Shown piece by piece: positions 1 through 4,620 of a stretch of 5,174 nt of DNA (position 1 is the stretch's first letter; each line of letters starts with the position of its first letter). Position numbers and translations under genes: made by a program. The notes beneath the pieces were generated by a model. It had not been told where the DNA came from. It did not search any database and was given only the letters and a program-made list of their open reading frames with translations. Origin of the DNA: Candidatus Peregrinibacteria bacterium (GTDB lineage: Bacteria; Patescibacteriota; Gracilibacteria; UBA1369; LOWO2-01-FULL-3); assembly GCA_003566255.1 (NCBI GenBank), contig PXEC01000100.1, forward strand, positions 1 through 5,174. The letters run 5' to 3'.

Positions 1-656
<656 letters not shown>

Positions 657-658
657 TT

Positions 659-1231
659 ATGAGAATTTTGATTGGTGACAAGTCGGCTGTGAGGAAGACT
701 GTTGATTTTCTGCGAGAGGGTGGACTTGTGATGCATCCGACGGAAACTTGTTACGGGTTGGCGGTGGATGTTTTTAATGAGGAAGCGCTTGAGAAGTTGT
801 ATGAAGTGAAGGGGATGCCGGCGGATAAGCCGGTGAGTATTTTGGTGGAGGATTTGGAGATGGCGAAGGAGTTTGGAGTTTTTTCAAACAAGGCATCGGA
901 ACTTGCGGAGAAATACTGGCCGGGGGCGTTGTCTATTCTTGTTCCCCGGACGGATAAGTTGCCGAAATTTTTGAATCCTGGGAGCGAATTTGTTTCCATG
1001 AGAGTTTCTTCCATGGAATTTTGCAGGAAAATTGTTTTGGGGTTGGGAAATCCGGTCAGTACCACAAGCGCCAATAAATTCGGAGAGCCGGAATTGTATT
1101 TTCCTGAAGACATTGAGGGAGTGGATTTGCTTGTTGATGGAGGAGAAATCGGAAATAACAAACCTTCCACGATAGTGAAGGTTGATGGTGAGGAAGTTTC
1201 GGTTTTGAGGCAGGGGGATGTTGTTCTTTGA
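659..1231 (+). CDS. tsaC: L-threonylcarbamoyladenylate synthase (TsaC/Sua5-YciO-YrdC family)
   Basis: The enzyme makes threonylcarbamoyl-AMP from threonine, bicarbonate and ATP. The TsaD complex then transfers the threonylcarbamoyl group to A37 of ANN-decoding tRNAs (t6A). At 190 aa it is the short, single-domain YrdC/TsaC form, lacking the extra C-terminal domain of long Sua5. Family motifs are visible: PTETCYGLAVD (27-37), KGMPADKPVSILV (51-63, the Lys-rich nucleotide-binding loop, usually KGRP), WPGALSILVP (87-96), a V-x-x-R strand at 112-115, STTSAN (134-139), and the C-terminal STIVKVDG...VLRQGDV (170-188). The ATG at 659 leaves the usual roughly 25 residues before PTET; no other start fits. 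It ends in TGA at 1229-1231, at the natural family end, which shows that UGA is a stop here. The next gene has its own promoter, so tsaC is probably monocistronic. Confidence 0.95.
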   Translation: MRILIGDKSAVRKTVDFLREGGLVMHPTETCYGLAVDVFNEEALEKLYEVKGMPADKPVSILVEDLEMAKEFGVFSNKASELAEKYWPGALSILVPRTDKLPKFLNPGSEFVSMRVSSMEFCRKIVLGLGNPVSTTSANKFGEPELYFPEDIEGVDLLVDGGEIGNNKPSTIVKVDGEEVSVLRQGDVVL

Positions 1232-1244
1232 AGAGCTACGTGTA

Positions 1245-1273
1245 TTGACAAAACTAAAAAAACATACTATCCT
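1245..1273 (+). promoter_or_regulatory. Predicted promoter of the 1310-1834 gene
   Basis: A consensus -35 TTGACA (1245-1250) is followed by a 17-bp spacer and TATCCT (1268-1273). The predicted +1 is near 1280, giving a roughly 30-nt AT-rich leader without a Shine-Dalgarno. It starts only 14 bp after the tsaC stop with no obvious terminator between, so some read-through from tsaC is possible. Confidence 0.55.
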
Positions 1274-1309
1274 TATGTTGTTATTTGATTTTTTATTAAC
1301 CAATTTAAA

Positions 1310-1834
1310 ATGAGTTCACCCAAAAATTATCCTGATGCAGATATTACGAAGGCAGATATTGTTCCCGACTCGGTTGTCCCGGAAGAAACCATGACGAGAG
1401 TTCATTTATTAAGAGTTGGATTGGAGGACCTATCCCCGGAATTGAATAGTGCGGCAGATAATTTTGAGATGGATATGAGAGAAGGCGTTTTTGGTAAAGA
1501 AGGAGAGGAGTTTCGTAGATGGGCGGAAGAGTTTCTTGGCGAGTTGCGTGGATTTGAGACTGATCTTCGAACGCATTCCGGTGGCGTATTGAACTTATCT
1601 TCTCAACCGGAGGGTGAATTGCGGGAGGTGTCTGTTAATGTACAAGTAGATTTGTTAAAAAACTTCTTGGCTCGTTTTGATAATTTCTTAAAAGAAGTTG
1701 AGGGCAAGATAGGACGTGGGGATTTTGGAAAAAATAGGGATGCACTAGAGAATGTAAAAAATATCATCGAATCTTTAAAAGGGTTTTCTAAAGAGCTTGG
1801 AACGAAAATTGAAAGTTTTGAGAAGCCTCTTTAA
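1310..1834 (+). CDS. Hypothetical acidic, all-helical protein (174 aa)
   Basis: I do not recognise this protein. From the ATG at 1310 it encodes 174 aa with no cysteine, no signal peptide and no hydrophobic stretch long enough for a membrane helix, so a soluble cytoplasmic protein is likely. It is rich in Glu, Asp and Lys. A polar, probably disordered N-terminus (about 1-26, with PDADITKADIVPDSVVPEE) precedes two amphipathic helical regions. The first, about 29-88, contains EEFRRWAEEFLGELRGFETDL. The second, about 107-172, contains VDLLKNFLARFDNFLKEVEGKI and NVKNIIESLKGFSKELGTKI. A glycine/serine/proline-containing linker (about 90-104) separates them. The pattern suggests a helical bundle or coiled coil, possibly protein-binding, but no function can be assigned. 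It has its own promoter with a consensus -35 and no Shine-Dalgarno. Codon use resembles the neighbours, with slightly more AT-rich codons than tsaC. It is convergent with the downstream gene. Confidence 0.8.
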   Translation: MSSPKNYPDADITKADIVPDSVVPEETMTRVHLLRVGLEDLSPELNSAADNFEMDMREGVFGKEGEEFRRWAEEFLGELRGFETDLRTHSGGVLNLSSQPEGELREVSVNVQVDLLKNFLARFDNFLKEVEGKIGRGDFGKNRDALENVKNIIESLKGFSKELGTKIESFEKPL

Positions 1835-1869
1835 GGCATTTTCCTCCTGTTGAAAGGAATTTTTTCAAC
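1825..1869. terminator. Convergent intergenic hairpins, possible bidirectional transcript end
   Basis: Two inverted repeats lie between the convergent genes ending at 1834 (+) and 1872 (-). GCCT/AGGC (1825-1828 with 1834-1837) overlaps the upstream stop codon and is followed by ATTTT. GTTGAAA/TTTCAAC (1849-1855 with 1863-1869) is a perfect 7-bp stem with a 7-nt loop. Neither has a proper downstream U-tract, so termination is inferred from position more than from sequence. Confidence 0.3.
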
Positions 1870-1871
1870 GG

Positions 1872-2339
1872 TCATCTTATTGCTTCTATCAAAGCGAAGA
1901 TCGAATTGAATCCGGCGGTAAGCATAAGGCCCGCTATTGAAGCTCCTATTACAACCAATGTCAGAGCTCTCCAGTATTCCAGTCCGAATAAAAATGATAC
2001 CATCGATCCCGTGACGGGACCGCTTCCGGGGAATGGAACGGCAACAAGGAATATGATGAAAATAGGGCCGTAACGTTGAAATCTTTCATGGTGTTTCTTT
2101 TTGGTTGTGTAGAACAATTTTGCAAAAAATCTGTCCATCAGCTTGGATTTTTTTCTTGCGAATTTGGAGGCCGGTCCTATTAAGGCCATGATGATTGCGG
2201 CCGGGAGGATTGTTCCGGATACTGCAAAAATAAAGGTGGTTGGTGCTGACATGCCCATTTCCAACCCCAACGGGATTGCCAGCTTTATATCCGAAAAGGG
2301 GATCATTGATGTGAACAGTACTATTATTTCCGGCGTCAT
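1872..2339 (-). CDS. Small membrane protein, Sm_multidrug_ex family (COG2426-like)
   Basis: This 155-aa integral membrane protein resembles the family annotated as putative small multi-drug export protein (PF06695/COG2426); the transport role is poorly supported even for that family. The two landmark motifs are visible: SDIKLAIPLG (16-25), matching the family's ELRxAIPLG re-entrant segment, and PFPGSGPVTGS (102-112), matching PLPGTGxxTGS. Hydrophobic segments lie at about 3-13, 32-56, 91-102 and 126-152. A basic cytoplasmic-type loop (KFARKKSKLMDRFFAKLFYTTKKKHH, about 59-84) sits between the second and third. Length fits the family. The ATG at 2339 follows TAAATT by 6 nt, so the mRNA may be leaderless. 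It ends in TGA. It is convergent with the hypothetical gene and divergent from rsmH. Family call is fairly secure; substrate is unknown. Confidence 0.85.
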   Translation of the reverse strand: MTPEIIVLFTSMIPFSDIKLAIPLGLEMGMSAPTTFIFAVSGTILPAAIIMALIGPASKFARKKSKLMDRFFAKLFYTTKKKHHERFQRYGPIFIIFLVAVPFPGSGPVTGSMVSFLFGLEYWRALTLVVIGASIAGLMLTAGFNSIFALIEAIR

Positions 2340-2345
2340 GTTTTT

Positions 2346-2374
2346 AATTTACCTTTTATTTCAGGGATTACAAA
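2346..2374 (-). promoter_or_regulatory. Predicted promoter of the small membrane protein gene (leaderless)
   Basis: On the minus strand TAAATT (2351-2346) ends exactly 6 nt before the ATG, so +1 falls on the start codon. The -35 is weaker: TTGTAA with a 16-bp spacer (2373-2368) or TTTGTA with 17 bp (2374-2369). The -10 hexamer and its distance from the ATG are identical to those at tsaC. Confidence 0.45.
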
Positions 2375-2455
2375 GAGATTTGGAAAGGAAGAGGCGTTGT
2401 TCAAAAAAGTTAGACAACAAAGAAGGGATTGCTCAACAAAAAAACTTCTGAGTTG

Positions 2456-2481
2456 AAAAACGGGTATTTTTAGCCGTTTTT
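2456..2481. terminator. Bidirectional terminator-like hairpin
   Basis: AAAAACGG (2456-2463) pairs perfectly with CCGTTTTT (2474-2481) around a 10-nt loop, giving the A-tract/stem/U-tract pattern of an intrinsic terminator readable from either strand. It stands between two divergently transcribed genes where no gene ends. It may therefore block antisense read-through from the left into rsmH, or end an unrecognised short RNA. The GC core is only 3 bp. Confidence 0.45.
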
Positions 2482-2537
2482 ACCATGTTTGCCGCACTTA
2501 GTGAACAGTATTTTTGTACTACCTTGTCTCTATTTTC

Positions 2538-2566
2538 TTGACCGCTTCCCAGGTTAACCTTATCTT
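2538..2566 (+). promoter_or_regulatory. Predicted rsmH-ftsL promoter with palindromic spacer
   Basis: TTGACC (2538-2543) and TATCTT (2561-2566) are separated by 17 bp. The last 10 bp of that spacer, AGGTTAACCT (2551-2560), are a perfect palindrome, placed where a repressor would block RNA polymerase. Predicted +1 is near 2573, giving a leader of about 95 nt, the longest in this window. Confidence 0.5.
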
Positions 2567-2580
2567 AAGGGGGAGAAGGT

Positions 2581-2613
2581 TGTGTAAAAAAATTATACAC
2601 ACTTTGTGCACAA
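2581..2613. promoter_or_regulatory. Palindromes in the predicted rsmH leader
   Basis: TGTGTA (2581-2586) and TACACA (2596-2601) form an inverted repeat around a 9-nt A/T loop. Three bases later TTGTGCACAA (2604-2613) is a perfect 10-bp palindrome. The shared TGTG/CACA half-sites suggest a repeated operator or a leader RNA structure. No known regulator is recognised. Confidence 0.3.
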
Positions 2614-2635
2614 GTTTTGAACAGAGAAGGGTGTA

Positions 2636-2689
2636 ATGAAGAGAATAGTCCTTTACAAGAAGCCAAAATGGAGCACATACCCGTTCTGA
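2636..2689 (+). CDS. Possible 17-aa upstream peptide overlapping the rsmH start
   Basis: An ATG at 2636 opens MKRIVLYKKPKWSTYPF and stops at TGA 2687-2689, in a different frame from rsmH and running 22 nt past its ATG. It is preceded by GAGAAGGG (2624-2631), the most Shine-Dalgarno-like sequence before any ATG in this window, though spacing is short (4 nt). If translated, it would couple to or compete with rsmH initiation. The peptide is basic and aromatic. A chance ORF is at least as likely. Confidence 0.2.
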   Translation: MKRIVLYKKPKWSTYPF

Positions 2690-3612
2690 AAGATCATGTT
2701 GAAAAGTATTTGGATCTTGCCGCCGGTGACACTGTGATAGATGCGACGTTGGGACTGGGGGGACACGCGAAAATGATAATGGAAGCGATTGGGAAAAAAG
2801 GGAAACTTTGTGCCTTTGAGCAGGATGAGAGAAACTTGAAAGAAGCGAAGAGGAGGCTGAAGAAATATGAGAAGCAAACAATTTACTATAATGATAACTT
2901 TCGATACTTAAAAAAAAGGATTACCGAATCGGGGATAGAAAAGGTGGATGCGATACTTTTTGATCTGGGCTTGTCTTCTCCTCATGTGGATGAGCCTGAA
3001 AGAGGTTTTTCCTTCATGGAGGATGGTCCTCTCGATATGCGTTTCGATCAAAAGTCTTCTCTTACGGCGGCTGATGTGCTCAATACTTATGAGGAATCGG
3101 AGCTTGCGGATATTTTCTTCCGTTACGGAGAAGAAAATCTGAGTCGTAAAATAGCACGAAGAATTTGTGAACACAGAAAGACTGAAAAGTTTTTTTCCAC
3201 TTTGCAGCTTGCTAGATTTCTTGAGAAAACGCTACCTCCTCCGAGGATGAAGAAGGGAAAAAAGAAACATCCCGCCACAAAAATTTTTCAGGCTTTGAGA
3301 ATAGAGGTAAACGACGAAATGAATGTTCTGAAAGAGGCTCTGGAACAGGCGGTTGAAGTTTTGCGGGTTGGCGGACGGATTGTTGTTATCTCTTATCATT
3401 CCGTTGAGGATCGGATTGTGAAGCAGTTTTTCAAATCCCTTTTGATTCCGGAAGCGTCTCCCGAAGAGATGCTTTACAGGACTCATGGAGATCCCATTGT
3501 AGAGTCCCTGACAAAAAAACCGGTAATCCCGTCTCCCGAAGAAGTGGAGAAAAACCCCAGAAGCAGAAGCGCGAAACTGCGCGCTTACAAACTACTCATT
3601 CCTATAAAATAA
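2668..3612 (+). CDS. rsmH: 16S rRNA (cytosine(1402)-N4)-methyltransferase RsmH (MraW)
   Basis: RsmH uses S-adenosylmethionine to N4-methylate C1402 in the 16S rRNA P-site. I start it at the ATG at 2668 because MEHIPVL is the conserved family N-terminus and gives 314 aa, the usual length. An in-frame TTG at 2617 would add 17 residues with no family counterpart. Motifs: SAM-binding DATLGLGGHA (25-34); acidic strand end CAFEQDE (48-54); the signature FDLGLSSPHVDEPERGFSF (98-116) followed by DGPLDMRFD (119-127); the inserted helical domain with KIFQALRIEVNDE (205-217); SYHSVEDRIVKQFF (242-255); and the C-terminal NPRSRSAKLRAYK (296-308). The GKKK-rich patch (197-201) is probably an rRNA-contact loop. 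No key motif is missing. Only a weak AAGAAG precedes the start. The ftsL-like gene follows after 6 bp, as in dcw clusters, so the two are co-transcribed. Confidence 0.97.
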   Translation: MEHIPVLKDHVEKYLDLAAGDTVIDATLGLGGHAKMIMEAIGKKGKLCAFEQDERNLKEAKRRLKKYEKQTIYYNDNFRYLKKRITESGIEKVDAILFDLGLSSPHVDEPERGFSFMEDGPLDMRFDQKSSLTAADVLNTYEESELADIFFRYGEENLSRKIARRICEHRKTEKFFSTLQLARFLEKTLPPPRMKKGKKKHPATKIFQALRIEVNDEMNVLKEALEQAVEVLRVGGRIVVISYHSVEDRIVKQFFKSLLIPEASPEEMLYRTHGDPIVESLTKKPVIPSPEEVEKNPRSRSAKLRAYKLLIPIK

Positions 3613-3618
3613 CAGAAC

Positions 3619-3972
3619 ATGCCCCAACTGGTCTTATCACGCGGTATCAATTCAAAAAGAAACGTATTCAAAAGAATTTTAATGAATGCCGAAAATGGGC
3701 CATATTTTCTGGTTATTTCTTTGGTTTTGTTTGTTGTTTTGGTAACTGTTATAACTTTGACTTTTTCAGCTCAGCAGGTGACAAAAGGATATGTTTTAAG
3801 CCAGTTGGAAGCAGAACAAAGGACTCTTCTTACGGAAAGCGAAAGACGTGAAAAACAAGTCGCGGAGGTAAGATCGCTGAGGCATATAGAAGAATCCAGT
3901 AGATTGCGCGCCATGAGAAATCCCTCTAAAATAGTTTTCCTCAGCGGAGATACGGTGATTGCAAGTAATTAG
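3619..3972 (+). CDS. ftsL: FtsL-like division protein (single membrane helix plus coiled coil)
   Basis: This 117-aa bitopic membrane protein sits 6 bp after rsmH, the classical position of ftsL. The basic N-terminus (SRGINSKRNVFKR, 7-19) should be cytoplasmic by the positive-inside rule. One hydrophobic helix (about 29-50, YFLVISLVLFVVLVTVITLTF) is followed by an extracytoplasmic heptad-like coiled coil (about 52-95, QLEAEQRTLLTESERREKQVAEVRSL) and a short C-terminus. This matches FtsL/DivIC, which join FtsQ/DivIB and FtsB to activate the FtsW-FtsI septal synthase. Sequence conservation in the family is poor, so the call depends on length, topology and synteny. A start at Met22 is possible but would remove the basic anchor. 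There is no Shine-Dalgarno; translation may be coupled to rsmH. No ftsI or mur gene follows, so the dcw cluster is broken here. TAG is the stop. Confidence 0.75.
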   Translation: MPQLVLSRGINSKRNVFKRILMNAENGPYFLVISLVLFVVLVTVITLTFSAQQVTKGYVLSQLEAEQRTLLTESERREKQVAEVRSLRHIEESSRLRAMRNPSKIVFLSGDTVIASN

Positions 3973-3990
3973 GGGGGGGGACTTGCGATT
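3957..3990 (+). terminator. Hairpin with a G9 loop across the ftsL stop codon
   Basis: GATTGCAAGT (3957-3966) pairs with ACTTGCGATT (3981-3990): 8 Watson-Crick pairs and 2 G-U pairs. The 14-nt loop AATTAGGGGGGGGG contains the TAG stop and nine consecutive Gs (3972-3980). TGAATTTTC follows, a poor U-tract. It lies between the convergent ftsL and coiled-coil genes, so an RNA 3' end is plausible. The structure is seen directly; the termination role is inferred. Confidence 0.4.
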
Positions 3991-3997
3991 TGAATTT

Positions 3998-4336
3998 TCA
4001 GTTTCTGGAGAACATCGCGACAATAAACGCTATGAGTCCGGAGAAAAACATTGTTCCGGTGGCGAAAGTGCGGGAGAAAGTTATTTTTACTTTGTCACGC
4101 TCATAAAGGAGTTCGTTTAATTTGTTTCGAATGTCTTTCATGTCTGTTTCCAGGCATTCCACTCTTCTTTCGTTCAGGTCAAACCTTTTATCAACTTCAT
4201 CAAATCTTCTATCAACTTCATCAAATCTTCTGTCAACTTCGTTAAATTTTCTGCACATGTCGTCTTTCATGTCCTTGATGAGGTCGTATAGCATTCCGTT
4301 TGTGATTTGAGCGGTGTAGTGCATGTTGTCGGTCAT
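3998..4336 (-). CDS. Coiled-coil protein with C-terminal membrane anchor (XhlA-like architecture)
   Basis: This 112-aa protein has a polar N-terminus (1-27), a heptad coiled coil (about 28-80) built on repeats FNEVDRR, FDEVDRR, FDEVDKR, then FDLNERRVECLETDMKDIRNKLNELLYERDK, and one C-terminal hydrophobic helix (about 92-109, FATGTMFFSGLIAFIVAMF) ending in SRN. The layout resembles the XhlA/hemolysin-type small proteins and many coiled-coil/one-TM proteins of small-genome bacteria. Function is unknown; oligomeric scaffolding or a tail-anchored membrane adaptor are guesses. The ATG at 4336 sits 9 nt after a predicted +1; Met5 (4324) is an alternative. It ends in TGA. Heptads are encoded by near-identical 21-bp repeats, so length may vary between strains. 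Overlapping plus-strand ORFs are mirror products of these repeats. Confidence 0.8.
   Translation of the reverse strand: MTDNMHYTAQITNGMLYDLIKDMKDDMCRKFNEVDRRFDEVDRRFDEVDKRFDLNERRVECLETDMKDIRNKLNELLYERDKVKITFSRTFATGTMFFSGLIAFIVAMFSRN
4191..4253 (-). repeat. Three tandem 21-bp coding repeats (heptads)
   Basis: On the plus strand units 4191-4211 and 4212-4232 differ at one base only (20/21, both starting TCAACTTCATCAAATCTTCT). The third, 4233-4253, has four differences from its neighbour, and the preceding 21 bases (4170-4190) are a more diverged copy. Each unit encodes one 7-residue coiled-coil repeat with core DEVDRRF, so adding or losing a unit keeps frame and heptad phase. Confidence 0.85.
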
Positions 4337-4351
4337 TTTTCTTGTGATTAA

Positions 4352-4380
4352 ACTATATGGTTTCGAGGGTAGTTTAGCAA
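4352..4380 (-). promoter_or_regulatory. Predicted promoter of the coiled-coil gene
   Basis: On the minus strand TTGCTA (4380-4375) and TATAGT (4357-4352) are separated by 17 bp. +1 is predicted at 4345 (A), giving a 9-nt leader, too short for a normal Shine-Dalgarno interaction. The -10 matches consensus at five of six positions. Confidence 0.5.
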
Positions 4381-4438
4381 GCGAACTAAAAAATTTTATT
4401 AAAAAAACTTAAAATTTTTTTAAAGTTTTGTGTGGGAT

Positions 4439-4460
4439 AGTCCCGGGACTGGTTTTTTTT
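4439..4460 (+). terminator. Palindrome followed by eight Ts
   Basis: AGTCCCGGGACT (4439-4450) is a perfect 12-bp palindrome, followed by GG and T8 (4453-4460). As RNA it gives a short 4-bp stem with a CCGG loop before a U-tract, a minimal terminator for plus-strand read-through from rsmH-ftsL toward the aldolase gene. The stem is short, so a protein-binding site is an equal alternative. Confidence 0.35.
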
Positions 4461-4464
4461 GGTT

Positions 4465-4534
4465 GGACGTTCCCTCAAGCCTCCGCTTCGCTACGGCGGA
4501 ACGTCCCGGCCGGAACGCGCCTTCGGCACGTTCC
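4465..4534. repeat. GC-rich inverted-repeat cluster (REP-like)
   Basis: GGACGTTCC (4465-4473) is the exact reverse complement of GGAACGTCC (4498-4506), enclosing a second stem TCCGC/GCGGA (4482-4486 with 4496-4500) that overlaps the outer arm. Next, GGAACG-C-GCC (4512-4521) pairs with GGC-A-CGTTCC (4525-4534), a 9-bp hairpin with one mismatch and a 3-nt loop. GGAACG therefore occurs four times in alternating orientation, so alternative pairings are possible. This resembles a dispersed bacterial interspersed palindrome; only one copy is visible, so the class is inferred. Confidence 0.6.
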
Positions 4535-4536
4535 TA

Positions 4537-4565
4537 TTGAAAAAAATCTCTCCATACTCTAATCT
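4537..4565 (+). promoter_or_regulatory. Predicted promoter of the aldolase gene
   Basis: TTGAAA (4537-4542) precedes TCTAAT (4558-4563, five of six consensus) with a short 15-bp spacer; TAATCT (4560-4565) gives 17 bp but a poorer -10. From TCTAAT, +1 is about 4570, directly before the 4571-4596 hairpin. Confidence 0.4.
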
Positions 4566-4570
4566 GCGAA

Positions 4571-4596
4571 GGTGAAGGGCTTATAGGGCTTTCACC
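4571..4596 (+). promoter_or_regulatory. Stem-loop at the 5' end of the predicted aldolase leader
   Basis: GGTGAAGG (4571-4578) pairs with CTTTCACC (4589-4596): 8 bp with one G-U pair and a 10-nt loop, followed by TTTT and 20 further bases to the ATG. If transcription starts near 4570 the hairpin forms the extreme 5' end of the mRNA, where it could protect against decay. It could also act as an attenuator because of the following T4. Confidence 0.45.
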
Positions 4597-4620
4597 TTTT
4601 AATCGCTAACAACTTTGATT

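Larger units (their letters stand above)
2340..2667. other. Gene-free divergent control region upstream of rsmH
   Basis: These 328 bases between the small membrane protein and rsmH hold no convincing gene. In many bacteria mraZ, the dcw-cluster regulator, sits just before rsmH; it is absent here. The stretch contains the leaderless minus-strand promoter, a terminator-like hairpin (2456-2481), the rsmH promoter with a palindromic spacer, two further palindromes in the predicted leader, and two possible minute upstream reading frames (2580-2636 and 2636-2689). The left half, about 2375-2455, is A-rich and purine-rich, and I see no defined element in it. Confidence 0.6.
4337..4620. other. Divergent intergenic region rich in inverted repeats
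   Basis: These 284 bases separate the coiled-coil gene from the aldolase gene and contain no ORF worth calling. From left to right they hold the minus-strand promoter (4352-4380), an almost pure A/T block (4386-4430) that includes an imperfect A/T stem (4406-4427, followed by a T-run on the minus strand), a palindrome followed by T8 (4439-4460), a GC-rich inverted-repeat cluster (4465-4534), a plus-strand promoter (about 4537-4565) and a leader hairpin (4571-4596). Base composition shifts abruptly from A/T-only to GC-rich near 4431. Confidence 0.7.

Noticed and set aside
1229..1231. UGA recoded as glycine, as in Gracilibacteria
   Set aside because: TGA ends tsaC, the small membrane protein and the coiled-coil gene at natural lengths, and no conserved protein here has an internal TGA.
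751..1303. Minus-strand ORFs of 166 and 139 codons across tsaC
   Set aside because: Both lie opposite a gene with all TsaC motifs, their proteins are low-complexity Ser/Thr/Pro- or Asn/Arg-rich, and no promoter or start signal supports them.
2311..2510. Repeated 10-mer GTGAACAGTA (2311-2320 and 2501-2510)
   Set aside because: One copy is inside the membrane protein gene and the other is intergenic, with no extended similarity; likely chance.
2617..2667. TTG start giving RsmH 17 extra residues
   Set aside because: The family begins at M-E-H-I-P-V-L, which is encoded from the ATG at 2668; the extension has no family counterpart.
2519..2881. Minus-strand ORF of 120 codons overlapping the rsmH start
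   Set aside because: It is antisense to the conserved N-terminus and SAM-binding motif of RsmH, with Ser-rich composition typical of shadow frames.
3972..3980. G-quadruplex
   Set aside because: A single nine-G run with no neighbouring G tracts cannot form the usual four-tract intramolecular structure.
4170..4253. Short tandem repeats as a CRISPR array
   Set aside because: Units are contiguous 21-mers without spacers, in frame inside a coiled-coil gene.
4051..4310. Plus-strand ORFs with repeated LLSTSSN or FYQLHQI units
   Set aside because: They are the reverse-strand reading of the heptad repeats and have no independent support.
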